NCBI RefSeq assembly: GCF_003315245.1 | Contig: NZ_QNRT01000005.1 | Coordinates: forward strand, 124,001 to 188,000 | Length of the DNA stretch: 64,000 nt | Origin: Arenicella xantha | Lineage (GTDB): Bacteria > Pseudomonadota > Gammaproteobacteria > Arenicellales > Arenicellaceae | Reading direction: 5' to 3' | Shown: positions 25,569-33,738 of the stretch, piece after piece | Numbering within the stretch: the first letter of the stretch is position 1 | How the letters are laid out: the number at the start of each line of letters is the position of its first letter | Notes under the pieces: generated by a model | What the model was told of the DNA's origin: nothing | Database searches by the model: none | The model's input: only the letters and a program-made list of their open reading frames with translations | Program-made: the position numbers and the translations under genes

Positions 25569-26846
25569 ATGGAAACTTATGTATCAATTAGCGTGTCAGC
25601 CAAATCGATTAAGTACGCTGAGGCAATAGCAATATGTTTTAGATCTATTGCCGCGCACCGAGGTGACGCGATTGAGATCGCTGAAACCCAGCTTGGCAAT
25701 ACGCTTCTCGAGCCTTTGATAACAGAGCATGACTTGGCCGCGAGTATTGATGGCGTTGAGCAACAAAAGAGTAAAGTGCTTTTGTCGTTTACTTTCGGTT
25801 CGCAGGGAACCGCCTATGCTCAGCGGTTTCTTGAGGTTTTTCAAAACACCGCTAAAGCTGTGAGCATAAAAATAACGTTTGATGATGATGTCGAAGAGCT
25901 TGAGTACGAAAAAGTATTTAGCCCAACTAAAGTTAAGAAAGGTTCCTTAAAAAGCTCGGAATTTGCACAGGAATTCCTATTCGTCTGTGCGGTCTATGAA
26001 CCTAAGGATGCAGTGAACGCCGTTAGTGCTTTGCTCGATCTTTCAGAGCACACGGTAAGGGCAAAAATTCCAAGCCAATTTCTGCGTGAATGCTTAACAG
26101 CCGACGAGTTGATAGGCGGTATTGTTTGTCGGAGAGCTGAGATCAGTAAGTGTCGATTTAGAGTGTTTCTGCATATTGCACTATTGGAGACAGATACCAT
26201 TCGGTTAAACCGGTTGGTGATGTTTTTGAACCTGTTGGGTTTATACGATATCTACGCCGTACCGATTGAAGAACAAGGGCAGCAGACAGTTTATTTGATG
26301 TCTAACCCTCAAGAGTTTGTGTCTGCACCATTTTCTCGGTTTAGAAAATCAGACATCACTACCAGCAATTTCTTGAGCGCTTCGAATGCACTGTTTAATA
26401 AAATTGAGGCAGATTACGGCGCGTGGGATTATGCTGAGCTGCCAGTAGATAATGGCATTCCTGAGTTAGGGGCGGAAATAGCTAGCTGCTATGGACCTAC
26501 AATGAATCGTCATACACTACCAGAAGCGGAGCTGGAACCTGTTCGCACGTTGATAGAACGTGCTCAGTCTGTGTCTAACATCGATAAACTTTTGTCTATG
26601 CAGACTTTATACCAAAGGCTGTTTGAGCTTTATGCGACAAAGTTTCCACACTGGATGGACAATAAGACCTTGGCTAGATACGACAAAAAAGTGGCGAGTG
26701 AAGTAGCAAGGCAGCAACTTGATCCATCGAAGGGAAGCCCAAGGCTCGACAATGAGTTTTGGTCTCTCGCTCACGTGATCGCCGATACTCGAGAATCTGA
26801 TCGGCTCATTCGCTTATGCAATGTGTTTTTTGATTCTATTATTTAG
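25569..26846 (+). CDS. Protein of unknown function
   Basis: A 425-residue soluble protein without signal peptide or membrane segments. It has a mixed alpha/beta first part (METYVSISVSAKSIKYAEAI; VLLSFTFGSQGTAYAQRFLEVF) and a helical C-terminal third. I do not recognise a domain or catalytic motif. It is a single gene, 124 bp after the RidA-family gene. The codon use looks like that of the surrounding chromosome. Confidence 0.6.
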   Translation: METYVSISVSAKSIKYAEAIAICFRSIAAHRGDAIEIAETQLGNTLLEPLITEHDLAASIDGVEQQKSKVLLSFTFGSQGTAYAQRFLEVFQNTAKAVSIKITFDDDVEELEYEKVFSPTKVKKGSLKSSEFAQEFLFVCAVYEPKDAVNAVSALLDLSEHTVRAKIPSQFLRECLTADELIGGIVCRRAEISKCRFRVFLHIALLETDTIRLNRLVMFLNLLGLYDIYAVPIEEQGQQTVYLMSNPQEFVSAPFSRFRKSDITTSNFLSASNALFNKIEADYGAWDYAELPVDNGIPELGAEIASCYGPTMNRHTLPEAELEPVRTLIERAQSVSNIDKLLSMQTLYQRLFELYATKFPHWMDNKTLARYDKKVASEVARQQLDPSKGSPRLDNEFWSLAHVIADTRESDRLIRLCNVFFDSII

Positions 26847-26899
26847 CGACGCTTCGACTACTTTCTATTCTAGGTAATCTATTGTGCTGATGATGCTGG

Positions 26900-27634
26900 C
26901 TAAATTGTTTGATGAAACGGCGTGTAAATATCAGTGAATACATGTTTCGGCCGAAGTTGGAAGTTGCCATCAACAAGGCGAGCGCGCTTAATTCGGTCTA
27001 TTCGGAACACGCGCGATGACATCCGAAGATGATCCCAAGCCATGACATACCAAATCGGCCAATTCAGCAGTGTGTACTGTGCTTCGATAACTCGTAGGGT
27101 TTGCTCTCCTGACTCAGATTGATATTCAATTTCTAAGTAATTTCGTTGTAAGAATGATTCCGCTAGGTTTTCAGAAATTTGTTGTGCGGGCTTCGTATAA
27201 AGCGAGACTACATTTGCGTTGGCGTTGTCGCCAATCATGATCCGTTTGCGAATATTGCTGACGGCGCTGCGTTGCTGTTGCGGAAAGGCTTGGAACAGCT
27301 TCTGCTTAATGGCTTTCAAATTACTAGTTAGTAAAGGTGATTGCAGCGACTCCATAATCGCTAACGATAGCACCAATTCGACTACTTCTTGATGGCTTAA
27401 ATTCAGGCGGTCAACGCCCCATCGGCCGTTTAGGCGAATCCCTCCCCCACGACCACGGTCCGAATCAATTGGGTATCCGGCGCGTCTGAGTTCTGCCAAT
27501 TCGCGCATTAAGGTGCGTTGGCTAACGCCCAACTGTTCGCGTAACTCAGCGGTCTTCCAGTGGTCCTCCGAGCGGAGTAATCCGATCAGACGGTTGCGCC
27601 GCTCGGTGCGTTGCTCAAAGCTAGTATTTATCAT
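26900..27634 (-). CDS. WYL-domain transcriptional regulator (YafY-type)
   Basis: The N-terminus has a DeoR/HTH_11-type winged helix (ERRNRLIGLLRSEDHWKTAE and LGVSQRTLMRELAELRRAGYPI, about 10-60). A C-terminal WYL domain follows (LRVIEAQYTLLNWPIWYVMAWDH; R-x-F-R-I-D-R-I). I use the ATG at 27634, giving 244 residues, because the family starts just before RRNRLI; an open frame reaches back to 27727. A 21-bp inverted repeat lies 7 bp upstream of this ATG. It is divergent from the GST gene at 27771, which it probably controls. Confidence 0.87.
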   Translation of the reverse strand: MINTSFEQRTERRNRLIGLLRSEDHWKTAELREQLGVSQRTLMRELAELRRAGYPIDSDRGRGGGIRLNGRWGVDRLNLSHQEVVELVLSLAIMESLQSPLLTSNLKAIKQKLFQAFPQQQRSAVSNIRKRIMIGDNANANVVSLYTKPAQQISENLAESFLQRNYLEIEYQSESGEQTLRVIEAQYTLLNWPIWYVMAWDHLRMSSRVFRIDRIKRARLVDGNFQLRPKHVFTDIYTPFHQTI

Positions 27635-27641
27635 TGTTTTA

Positions 27642-27662
27642 ATATGCCATAAAACGGCATAT
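27642..27662. promoter_or_regulatory. Operator-like inverted repeat between WYL regulator and GST gene
   Basis: ATATGCC (27642-27648) and GGCATAT (27656-27662) form a perfect 7-bp inverted repeat with a 7-bp AT-rich spacer. It abuts the start of the WYL regulator gene and lies 108 bp upstream of the divergent GST gene. This is the classic place for an autoregulatory operator; binding is inferred. Confidence 0.55.
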
Positions 27663-27770
27663 ATGACTTTACACTTCAATACATCGAGAGCCTTTCTCGT
27701 TAAATGAGAATGGCCGATAAACATCAATTCACTTTTTTAACTTGGCATAGCGCCGCGAGGACCTACAAAT

Positions 27771-28379
27771 ATGAAGCACTACTTCAACCCGATGAGCCGA
27801 GGAGTCACTACCGATTGGATGCTCAAAGAGCTCGATGCCCCGCACGAACAAGTCATTGTCGACTTAGCCAATGAGGATGATAATTTGTTGGATCTGCGAA
27901 AGATAAATCCCATGGGTAAGCTGCCGGTGCTTGAAGATAATGGCACTGTGATAACCGAAGTAGCGGCTATTTGTGCATATCTGGCTGACAAATTTCCGGA
28001 TAAGCGACTAGCACCGGAACTAGGGTCTGTTGAGCGGGGAACGTATTATCGATATCTATTTTTGGCAGGTAACACTATCGAGCCGGCATTTTCACTCGCC
28101 GCTGCTGACATGGAGCATCCTGAACCGAGGTCAGTTGGATGGGGCGACATGCCTCGTGTATTGGCTACGGTAGAGGCCATGGTTCCAGAAACTGGTTGGG
28201 CAATTGGTGAGCAATTCACTGCTGCTGACGTGGTCTTTGGTGGCCTGTTGGATTTCTCAATGGTATTTAACTGGCTCAATGCTTCGCCCAAAGTTGCTGT
28301 TTATGTTGAGCGTATTCGGCAACGGCCTGCATATCAGCAAACGCATGGAGCTTTCATCGATATGCTTAAACCGGAATAG
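27771..28379 (+). CDS. Glutathione S-transferase family protein
   Basis: The 202-residue protein has an N-terminal thioredoxin-fold GST domain (KHYFNPMSRGVTTDWMLKEL, with the glutathione-side INPMGKLPVLEDNGTVITE-type segment at about 44-62). The C-terminal all-helical domain contains FTAADVVFGGLLDF. The catalytic residue is probably S9 (MSRG). It is divergent from the WYL regulator with a palindrome between them, suggesting an inducible detoxification gene. The electrophile is unknown. Confidence 0.9.
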   Translation: MKHYFNPMSRGVTTDWMLKELDAPHEQVIVDLANEDDNLLDLRKINPMGKLPVLEDNGTVITEVAAICAYLADKFPDKRLAPELGSVERGTYYRYLFLAGNTIEPAFSLAAADMEHPEPRSVGWGDMPRVLATVEAMVPETGWAIGEQFTAADVVFGGLLDFSMVFNWLNASPKVAVYVERIRQRPAYQQTHGAFIDMLKPE

Positions 28380-28480
28380 AGCTGAATTAATTCAACAACA
28401 ACTTTTTAGTAATAGCCATTCAACAACAGCTATTCATCAACGGCTTAGGGTTGAGTGATGATGTTGGGCGCAGCACTATT

Positions 28481-28496
28481 TTACTAAATATAGTAG
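28481..28496. promoter_or_regulatory. NrdR box-like sequence, distal
   Basis: TTACTAAATATAGTAG matches 11 of 16 positions of the NrdR box consensus ACACTATATATAGTGT, including the central C-T-A-x-A-T-A-T-A-G-T core apart from one base. It pairs with a second box at 28512-28527, 31 bp away centre to centre. NrdR boxes usually occur as such a pair on one face of the helix. Confidence 0.65.
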
Positions 28497-28525
28497 TTTC
28501 AATTGCGCGTATATCCATATATAGT
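28497..28525 (+). promoter_or_regulatory. Possible nrdAB promoter overlapping an NrdR box
   Basis: TTTCAA (28497-28502) and TATAGT (28520-28525) are 17 bp apart and could be the -35 and -10 elements. The -10 lies inside the proximal NrdR box, so NrdR binding would block it. The start point would then fall just before the riboswitch aptamer. The -35 match is weak, so this is an inference. Confidence 0.4.
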
Positions 28526-28527
28526 GT
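28512..28527. promoter_or_regulatory. NrdR box-like sequence, proximal
   Basis: TATCCATATATAGTGT matches 12 of 16 positions of the NrdR consensus, including all of ATATATAGTGT. Its spacing of 31 bp from the distal box equals three helical turns, as is common for NrdR pairs upstream of ribonucleotide reductase operons. Confidence 0.7.
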
Positions 28528-28529
28528 TT

Positions 28530-28640
28530 TCGAATGCAGGGGAAGCTGGTGTGAATCCAGCGCTGTCGCGCAACGGTGATAGATGATTTCTTGATTAAAA
28601 GGCTCATTTTCAGTCCGATTACCTGCTCAAAAATGTAATG
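28530..28640 (+). ncRNA. Cobalamin (B12) riboswitch aptamer in the nrdAB leader
   Basis: The conserved aptamer blocks can be read in order: AGGGGAAGCTGGTGTGAATC, then CAGCGCTGTCGCGCAACGGTG and, after a variable arm, AGTCCGATTACCTGC at about 28611-28625 (consensus AGYCxGxxxACCWGC). These are the B12-box and core elements of the adenosylcobalamin riboswitch. The leader continues for about 160 nt with hairpins at 28683-28705 and 28713-28734 that may form the expression platform. Known B12 riboswitches repress in the presence of cobalamin. Here the target is a B12-independent reductase, as described for Streptomyces coelicolor nrdABS. Confidence 0.88.
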
Positions 28641-28682
28641 CCTCGCGTTAAGGTGATGTTACTTTCTGAGTCTATAGCTATT

Positions 28683-28734
28683 TTATCGATCGCCTCGTTC
28701 GATAAGTTGTTGTTGAATAAATATCTTTATTCAA
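28683..28734 (+). promoter_or_regulatory. Two leader hairpins between the B12 aptamer and nrdA
   Basis: TTATCGA/TCGATAA (28683-28689 with 28699-28705) and TTGAATAAA/TTTATTCAA (28713-28721 with 28726-28734) are perfect inverted repeats. Neither has a T-run typical of an intrinsic terminator, so the platform may act on translation or through Rho. The Shine-Dalgarno-like AGGA at about 28793 lies directly before ATGCC and ATG 28803. Confidence 0.45.
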
Positions 28735-28802
28735 ACTATTTGCAAGGAATGCCCGTCCTTTTCGTGAGCGTTTAACCGCTAACACTGTTTATAGGACATG
28801 CC

Positions 28803-31664
28803 ATGCAGACTTCTGCTCAATTGCAACGCTCATCAACCGCGCAGACGGTTATCAATCAATCATCGGCCTCGACTGATAATTACAACTACCAGCCTCAAGA
28901 ATCCCGCTATCAGGTAATCCGCCGGAATGGTGACGTGACACCGTTTGATCAAGCAAAGATTGTGATCGCCATGACTAAGGCTTTCTTAGCGGTTGAAGGC
29001 GAGGATGCCGCTGGTTCGTCGCGCATTCATGACATCGTCAATGCGTTAGCGACCAACGTGTTTAACGCGCTGGTAAGGCATATGCCTGAGTCAGGCGTTA
29101 CTCATATTGAAAATATTCAAGACCAGGTTGAACTTGCGTTAATGCGAGCAGGCGAACACAAAGTGTCGCAGGCATACGTGATCTATCGTGCCGAGCAGCA
29201 GAAAAAACGCGCTGAAGAAGAGTCCAATAGCGCGAATGTGGTTACGCAAGAAACGCGGCATATTGTCATGCTTGATGGGTCAAGGTGCGTCTTTGATCCA
29301 GGCATTGTGGAATCAGAAATTCATGCGGCGGTTGACGGTATTGATGATGTTGATGCCGACAAATTGATCCAGCAAAGCTTTGCCAATGTTTACGACGGCA
29401 TGAGTTTTGATGAGCTAAATCAAGCAATGGTGCTCAGTGCCCGAGGTCTGATTGACCGTGAGCCTAACTACAGCCAAGTGGCGGCACGCTTATTGTTGAA
29501 CAATCTTAGATCCGAAGCCTTGAGCTGTGTGTATCAGAGAGCAATGACACTCGATTCACAGTCGATGGCTGAGTCATATGGTGACTATTTTCAAAAGTAT
29601 TTACACGTTGCGGCTAAGCTGGAATTGGTCGATGAGGAATTATTAAATTTTGACTTGGCGGTGTTAGCGCAAGCGATTCGGCCGGAATGCGATTTAGCTT
29701 TTGGTTATTTAGGTTTACAAACACTCTATGACCGTTACTTTATTCACACTGATGGAACTCGCATCGAATTACCTCAAGCGTTCTTTATGCGCGTGGCGAT
29801 GGGGCTGGCGATTAACGAAGTCGACCGAGAAAGCCGCGCGATAGAGTTTTATAAGCTCTTGTCGAGTTTCGATTTTATGAGTTCGACACCAACTCTATTT
29901 AACTCGGGAACACTGCGGCCACAATTATCATCGTGTTATCTCACCACCGTGCCGGATGACCTAAAAGGTATTTATGCCGCCCTTGGCGACAATGCAATGT
30001 TGTCTAAATTTGCTGGTGGCTTAGGCAATGATTGGACGCCGGTGCGTGGCATGGGCGCCTACATACGAGGCACTAACGGAAAGTCGCAAGGTGTGGTGCC
30101 GTTTTTGAAAGTAGCCAACGACACGGCCGTTGCGGTTAACCAAGGTGGCAAGCGCAAAGGCGCAGTTTGTGCGTATCTAGAAACATGGCATATCGATATT
30201 GAAGATTTTCTGGATCTGCGTAAGAACACCGGCGACGAGCGCCGTCGTACGCATGACATGAATACCGCTAACTGGATACCTGACTTGTTTATGCAACGAG
30301 TGGTCGAAGAAGCAGAGTGGACGCTATTCTCACCAGAAGACGCACCGGATCTGCATGAGTTAAGTGGCAAGAAATTTAAACAAGCGTATGAACGCTATGA
30401 GTCACTGGCTGACAGCGGCGAGATCAAGTTGTTCAAGCGTCTCAAGGCGGTTGACTTGTGGCGCAAGATGATTGGTATGCTGTTTGAAACAGGTCATCCG
30501 TGGATGACGTTTAAAGACCCGTGCAACATCCGTTATACCAACCAACATCTAGGTGTGGTGCACAGTTCCAACTTGTGTACTGAAATCACGTTGCATACGA
30601 ATAGCGACGAAATCGCCGTGTGTAATTTGGGTTCAGTCAACTTAGCGCAGCACATGCGTGGTGACCAGTTAGATCACGACAAACTAGAGCGAACTATCAC
30701 CACGGCAATGCGCATGCTCGACAATGTTATTGACTACAATTATTACAGTGTGCCGCAAGCGAGACGTTCAAATCTGCAACATCGTCCTGTGGGTTTAGGG
30801 TTGATGGGTTTTCAGGACGCGCTCTATCAAAAAGGGTTATCGTATGCCAGCGAAGCCGCCGTGCAGTTTGCCGATGATTCTATGGAGTTGATTAGCTACT
30901 ATGCGATTCAAGCTTCCTGTCAGTTGGCTAGAGAGCGAGGGAGCTACCCGAGCTACCAAGGGTCTTTGTGGAGCAAGGGAATTCTACCGATCGATTCAGC
31001 CAAACTGTTGGCCGAACAACGCGGTAACTATATTGATCAAAACCTCGACAGCTTGCTTGATTGGAGTAGTTTGCGTGCCGATATTCAGCAACACGGAATG
31101 CGTAACAGTAATTGCCTAGCGATTGCTCCTACCGCGACTATTTCAAATATTTGCGGGGTAAGCCAATCAATCGAGCCGACGTATCAAAACCTCTATGTTA
31201 AGTCGAACCTGTCAGGAGAGTTTGCGGTGTCTAATTGGTACTTAGTGCGAGAGCTTAAAGAGCTTGGTTTGTGGGATGAAGTAATGGTCAACGACCTAAA
31301 ATATTACGACGGTTCAATTCAAAAAATAGACCGCATTCCCGACGACGTTAAAGCAATCTATAGCAACGCTTTTGAAATGGATTCTCGATGGTTAGTAGAG
31401 GCTGGGTCACGTCGTCAAAAATGGCTCGACCAAGCGCAGAGTTTAAATTTATACATGAGTGAAGCTTCGGGTAAAAAACTCGATCAGTTATACAAGCTTG
31501 CCTGGGTTCGAGGTTTGAAGACTACCTATTACTTACGGTCACTCGGAGCAACGCAAGTTGAAAAAAGTAACGGTGGTGCGACCGGTATCGCCAACACGGT
31601 CACTCAAGCAACTGAGCCACAAGTGTGTTCTATTTTAGACCCTGATTGTGAAGCTTGTCAGTAG
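28803..31664 (+). CDS. nrdA: Class Ia ribonucleoside-diphosphate reductase, alpha subunit
   Basis: The 953-residue protein carries two N-terminal ATP-cone domains (about 36-130, YQVIRRNGDVTPFDQAK; about 152-245, HIVMLDGSRCVFDPG), then the catalytic barrel. By alignment with the E. coli enzyme the redox pair is C378 (SSCYLT) and C607 (CNLGSVN), and the thiyl cysteine is C592 in NLCTE with N590 and E594. The C-terminal tail CSILDPDCEACQ supplies the cysteines that pass on reducing power. It converts ribonucleoside diphosphates to deoxy forms with NrdB. Two ATP-cones and this length resemble the Pseudomonas type. Upstream lie NrdR boxes and a B12 riboswitch; nrdB follows after 48 bp. Confidence 0.97.
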   Translation: MQTSAQLQRSSTAQTVINQSSASTDNYNYQPQESRYQVIRRNGDVTPFDQAKIVIAMTKAFLAVEGEDAAGSSRIHDIVNALATNVFNALVRHMPESGVTHIENIQDQVELALMRAGEHKVSQAYVIYRAEQQKKRAEEESNSANVVTQETRHIVMLDGSRCVFDPGIVESEIHAAVDGIDDVDADKLIQQSFANVYDGMSFDELNQAMVLSARGLIDREPNYSQVAARLLLNNLRSEALSCVYQRAMTLDSQSMAESYGDYFQKYLHVAAKLELVDEELLNFDLAVLAQAIRPECDLAFGYLGLQTLYDRYFIHTDGTRIELPQAFFMRVAMGLAINEVDRESRAIEFYKLLSSFDFMSSTPTLFNSGTLRPQLSSCYLTTVPDDLKGIYAALGDNAMLSKFAGGLGNDWTPVRGMGAYIRGTNGKSQGVVPFLKVANDTAVAVNQGGKRKGAVCAYLETWHIDIEDFLDLRKNTGDERRRTHDMNTANWIPDLFMQRVVEEAEWTLFSPEDAPDLHELSGKKFKQAYERYESLADSGEIKLFKRLKAVDLWRKMIGMLFETGHPWMTFKDPCNIRYTNQHLGVVHSSNLCTEITLHTNSDEIAVCNLGSVNLAQHMRGDQLDHDKLERTITTAMRMLDNVIDYNYYSVPQARRSNLQHRPVGLGLMGFQDALYQKGLSYASEAAVQFADDSMELISYYAIQASCQLARERGSYPSYQGSLWSKGILPIDSAKLLAEQRGNYIDQNLDSLLDWSSLRADIQQHGMRNSNCLAIAPTATISNICGVSQSIEPTYQNLYVKSNLSGEFAVSNWYLVRELKELGLWDEVMVNDLKYYDGSIQKIDRIPDDVKAIYSNAFEMDSRWLVEAGSRRQKWLDQAQSLNLYMSEASGKKLDQLYKLAWVRGLKTTYYLRSLGATQVEKSNGGATGIANTVTQATEPQVCSILDPDCEACQ

Positions 31665-31712
31665 TTAGTTTAAAGCGCACCACTTACCACAAACAAGTTT
31701 GGAGAATCGATC

Positions 31713-32885
31713 ATGTTAGATTGGAACGACCCTATTGCTGCATTTACCGAAACCGATAATGCAACTAAAAGTAAGCAAACAAGCGCACTTCAACATGCGC
31801 TCAACTCAAGTAACAGTAGCCAAAAAGCAGCAGCGCCGTCAGCGGGTCAGCCGAAGCAATCAAAGCTGTTAGCTGAGTCATTAAAGCCTGTTAGGGCAGA
31901 AGATAAACGTATCATCAATGGTGAAGGCGATATTAATCAACTGGCGCCGTTTAAGTACCCTTGGGCATGGAATTATTTTTTGAACGCCAATAAGAATCAT
32001 TGGACGCCGCTGGACATTAATATGACCAAAGATATCCAAGATTATAATCAACGTCTTACCGCAGAAGAGAAACACGTTTATGAAAACGTGCTGGCGTATT
32101 TAACGACCTCTGACATTTTAGCCATGCGGAATATCGGCTTGGCAGTGATGGAGAAAATGACCGCGCCAGAGCTGCAAATTTACCAAGCTCGCCAGGTGTT
32201 CGAAGAAGCCATGCATACTTGGACTTACCAGCACTGTATTGAAACAATTGGTCTTGATCAAAGTGAAATTTATAATCGCTATCGAGTTGTGCCAGAAATC
32301 TATCAAAAGATAAAGATGGCTAATGACAAACTAAGCACTGTGCTCCGGCCCGATATAGATTTGAAGCAACCAGACGAGCTCGATAACTTCGTGCATTCCT
32401 ATTTGTTCTTTGCCGGCGTGTTTGAAGGATGTTGGTTTTACAACGGCTTTAGCCCCATCTTTTCGTTACAACGTAGAGGTTTGATGACCGGCACAGCCGA
32501 GCAATTACAATACATTATGCGCGACGAAGTCATGCACAGCGGGTTCGGCATGCGCGTGGTTAAAGAGATAGTCAAAGAAGAAAACCTCACCTTAGATGAT
32601 CAACGCCTGCGCGACATGTGGGACGAAAGCGAGGCCGCCGAAATCACCTATGCAAATTATCTATTGAAAGAACCAATCTTAGGCTACAACGCAGAAGACC
32701 ATATTGAGCACTTTCGTTTCATCGCGAACCGACGTGCCAGACAGATGAATATTTTCGAACCGTTTCCGGGAGCCGAAAACCGCCTTGCGTGGCTCGACGA
32801 ACAAGCCAATATGCGCAAGGAAAAAAACTTCTTCGAAACCAGAGTAACTGAATACCAAACCGGTGCAGCATTGAGCTGGGATTAG
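31713..32885 (+). CDS. nrdB: Class Ia ribonucleoside-diphosphate reductase, beta (radical) subunit
   Basis: The 390-residue protein is a ferritin-like R2 subunit. The di-metal ligands lie in the helices LTAEEKHVYENVLAYLTTSD, QVFEEAMHTWTYQHCIETIG and YFLYIMRDEVMHS-like LQYIMRDEVMHSGFG. It generates the tyrosyl radical used by NrdA in aerobic deoxyribonucleotide synthesis. The first 60 residues are polar and low-complexity (rich in S, A, Q, K). GGAG sits nine bases before the start. It is cotranscribed with nrdA. It is the last conserved chromosomal gene before the cassette array. Confidence 0.97.
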   Translation: MLDWNDPIAAFTETDNATKSKQTSALQHALNSSNSSQKAAAPSAGQPKQSKLLAESLKPVRAEDKRIINGEGDINQLAPFKYPWAWNYFLNANKNHWTPLDINMTKDIQDYNQRLTAEEKHVYENVLAYLTTSDILAMRNIGLAVMEKMTAPELQIYQARQVFEEAMHTWTYQHCIETIGLDQSEIYNRYRVVPEIYQKIKMANDKLSTVLRPDIDLKQPDELDNFVHSYLFFAGVFEGCWFYNGFSPIFSLQRRGLMTGTAEQLQYIMRDEVMHSGFGMRVVKEIVKEENLTLDDQRLRDMWDESEAAEITYANYLLKEPILGYNAEDHIEHFRFIANRRARQMNIFEPFPGAENRLAWLDEQANMRKEKNFFETRVTEYQTGAALSWD

Positions 32886-32948
32886 CAGGCCAATTGGCCA
32901 ATCACCTATATATCAAATCCGTATTATAAGAGGCTCATTAATCAAACA

Positions 32949-32982
32949 GCGAATAGCAGCAAAAGACAAGACTGCTATTCGC
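32949..32982 (+). terminator. Hairpin after nrdB, probable terminator
   Basis: GCGAATAGCAG (32949-32959) and CTGCTATTCGC (32972-32982) form a perfect 11-bp stem with a 12-base loop, 64 bp after the nrdB stop. The downstream sequence AATTTAGG is only weakly T-rich. It is therefore a likely but not perfect intrinsic terminator for nrdAB. Confidence 0.6.
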
Positions 32983-33029
32983 AATTTAGGTCGACATTAT
33001 TCATTCCTTGAATTGTTGCGCGGTTAGAG

Positions 33030-33171
33030 ATAGCTTAGCTTATGAAAAATAACCATGCAGACGGGATATTTTTTATTTAAATCTATATTTTTCAACTGCT
33101 TATAAAAACATTCGCCAAAAAAATATCACGTCATAATGATTGGTTATTTTTATCGAAATAACCTAAGCTAT
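33030..33171. repeat. 142-bp imperfect inverted repeat at the edge of the cassette array
   Basis: The left arm (33030-33075) and right arm (33117-33171) pair in three blocks: ATAGCTTAG with CTAAGCTAT; AAAAATAACCA (33045-33055) with TGGTTATTTTT (33141-33151); and GACGGGATATTTTTT with AAAAAATATCACGTC, with one mismatch. The right arm itself holds a small palindrome, GGTTATTT/AAATAACC at 33142-33163. The region is very AT-rich and carries no gene. It could be a MITE-like element or a remnant of the integron's recombination platform. Confidence 0.65.
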
Positions 33172-33224
33172 TGATTATTAAAGGTTAGTTTATGGCAGCA
33201 GAAAAATATCCAAGCAAAAAATAT

Positions 33225-33239
33225 CCAGTCATTATGACG
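33225..33239. repeat. Third copy of the inverted-repeat motif next to the first cassette junction
   Basis: CCAGTCATTATGACG is the reverse complement, with one mismatch, of CGTCATAATGATTGG at 33129-33143 in the right arm of the adjacent inverted repeat. Similarity extends to about 30 bp (AAAAAATATCC before it). It ends 12 bp before the first core site GTTATGC at 33252. Confidence 0.6.
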
Positions 33240-33251
33240 GATAATAAAACT

Positions 33252-33258
33252 GTTATGC
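33252..33258 (+). other. Recombination core site at the left end of the cassette array
   Basis: GTTATGC fits the R'/attI core (GTTRYRC). Cassette 1 would begin with its TTATGC. No paired R'' site was found upstream, so this may be the attI-side junction. If so, intI and most of attI are missing or lie elsewhere; the nearest upstream gene is nrdB, not an integrase. Confidence 0.5.
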
Positions 33259-33276
33259 ATCAAATGAGATCGAGTA

Positions 33277-33630
33277 ATGGAAACATGTGCTTGCTGTGGG
33301 TTTAATACCATCGGCGAAAAGGGATGTTATGAAATATGTGATATATGTTATTGGGAGGACGATAACGTACAAGAAGCTGATCCTTGGTTTCCTGGCGGCG
33401 CAAACTCACCATCACTTTATCAAGCACAGTTAAATTTTCAGAAGTTTGGTGCTATGGAAGAAAGGTTTACTTCAAATGTAAGAGAGCCCAATGCAGAGGA
33501 CAAAAGAAATCCCAAATGGCGGTCACTTTCAGTCGAAGACAAGTCTTATTGCACCACTCCTTCAGAAATCGAGAAAGTATGGGGCACTAGTCACTCAACT
33601 TCGTACAATTACTGGGAGCGAAATGCATAA
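33277..33630 (+). CDS. Cassette gene: CPCC-family cysteine-rich protein
   Basis: The 117-residue protein has the N-terminal cysteine pattern of the CPCC family (METCACCGFNTIGEKGCYEI, then CDICYWEDD; C4, C6, C7, C17, C21, C24). It also has the following W-F-P-G-G-A-N-S-P-S-L-x-x-A-Q-x-N-F segment. The cysteines probably bind zinc; the function is unknown. It starts 18 bp after the first core site and ends inside the R'' of an attC site, which is typical of an integron cassette. Confidence 0.82.
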   Translation: METCACCGFNTIGEKGCYEICDICYWEDDNVQEADPWFPGGANSPSLYQAQLNFQKFGAMEERFTSNVREPNAEDKRNPKWRSLSVEDKSYCTTPSEIEKVWGTSHSTSYNYWERNA

Positions 33631-33738
33631 CAATACGCGCCAGCTGACATTTTGGTCGGCGCTTCGTTTTGTGTATGGCTGCGCCATTTTACACAAAACT
33701 ACACACCAACCAAAATGCAGCTGCGCTCTGCGTTATAC
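33625..33738 (+). repeat. attC site 1
   Basis: R'' GCATAAC (33625-33631) and R' GTTATAC (33732-33738) bound a palindrome of about 114 bp. The inner arms AGCTGACATTTTGGT and ACCAAAATGCAGCT pair with one bulged base. The R'' overlaps the stop codon of the preceding gene. Confidence 0.85.
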
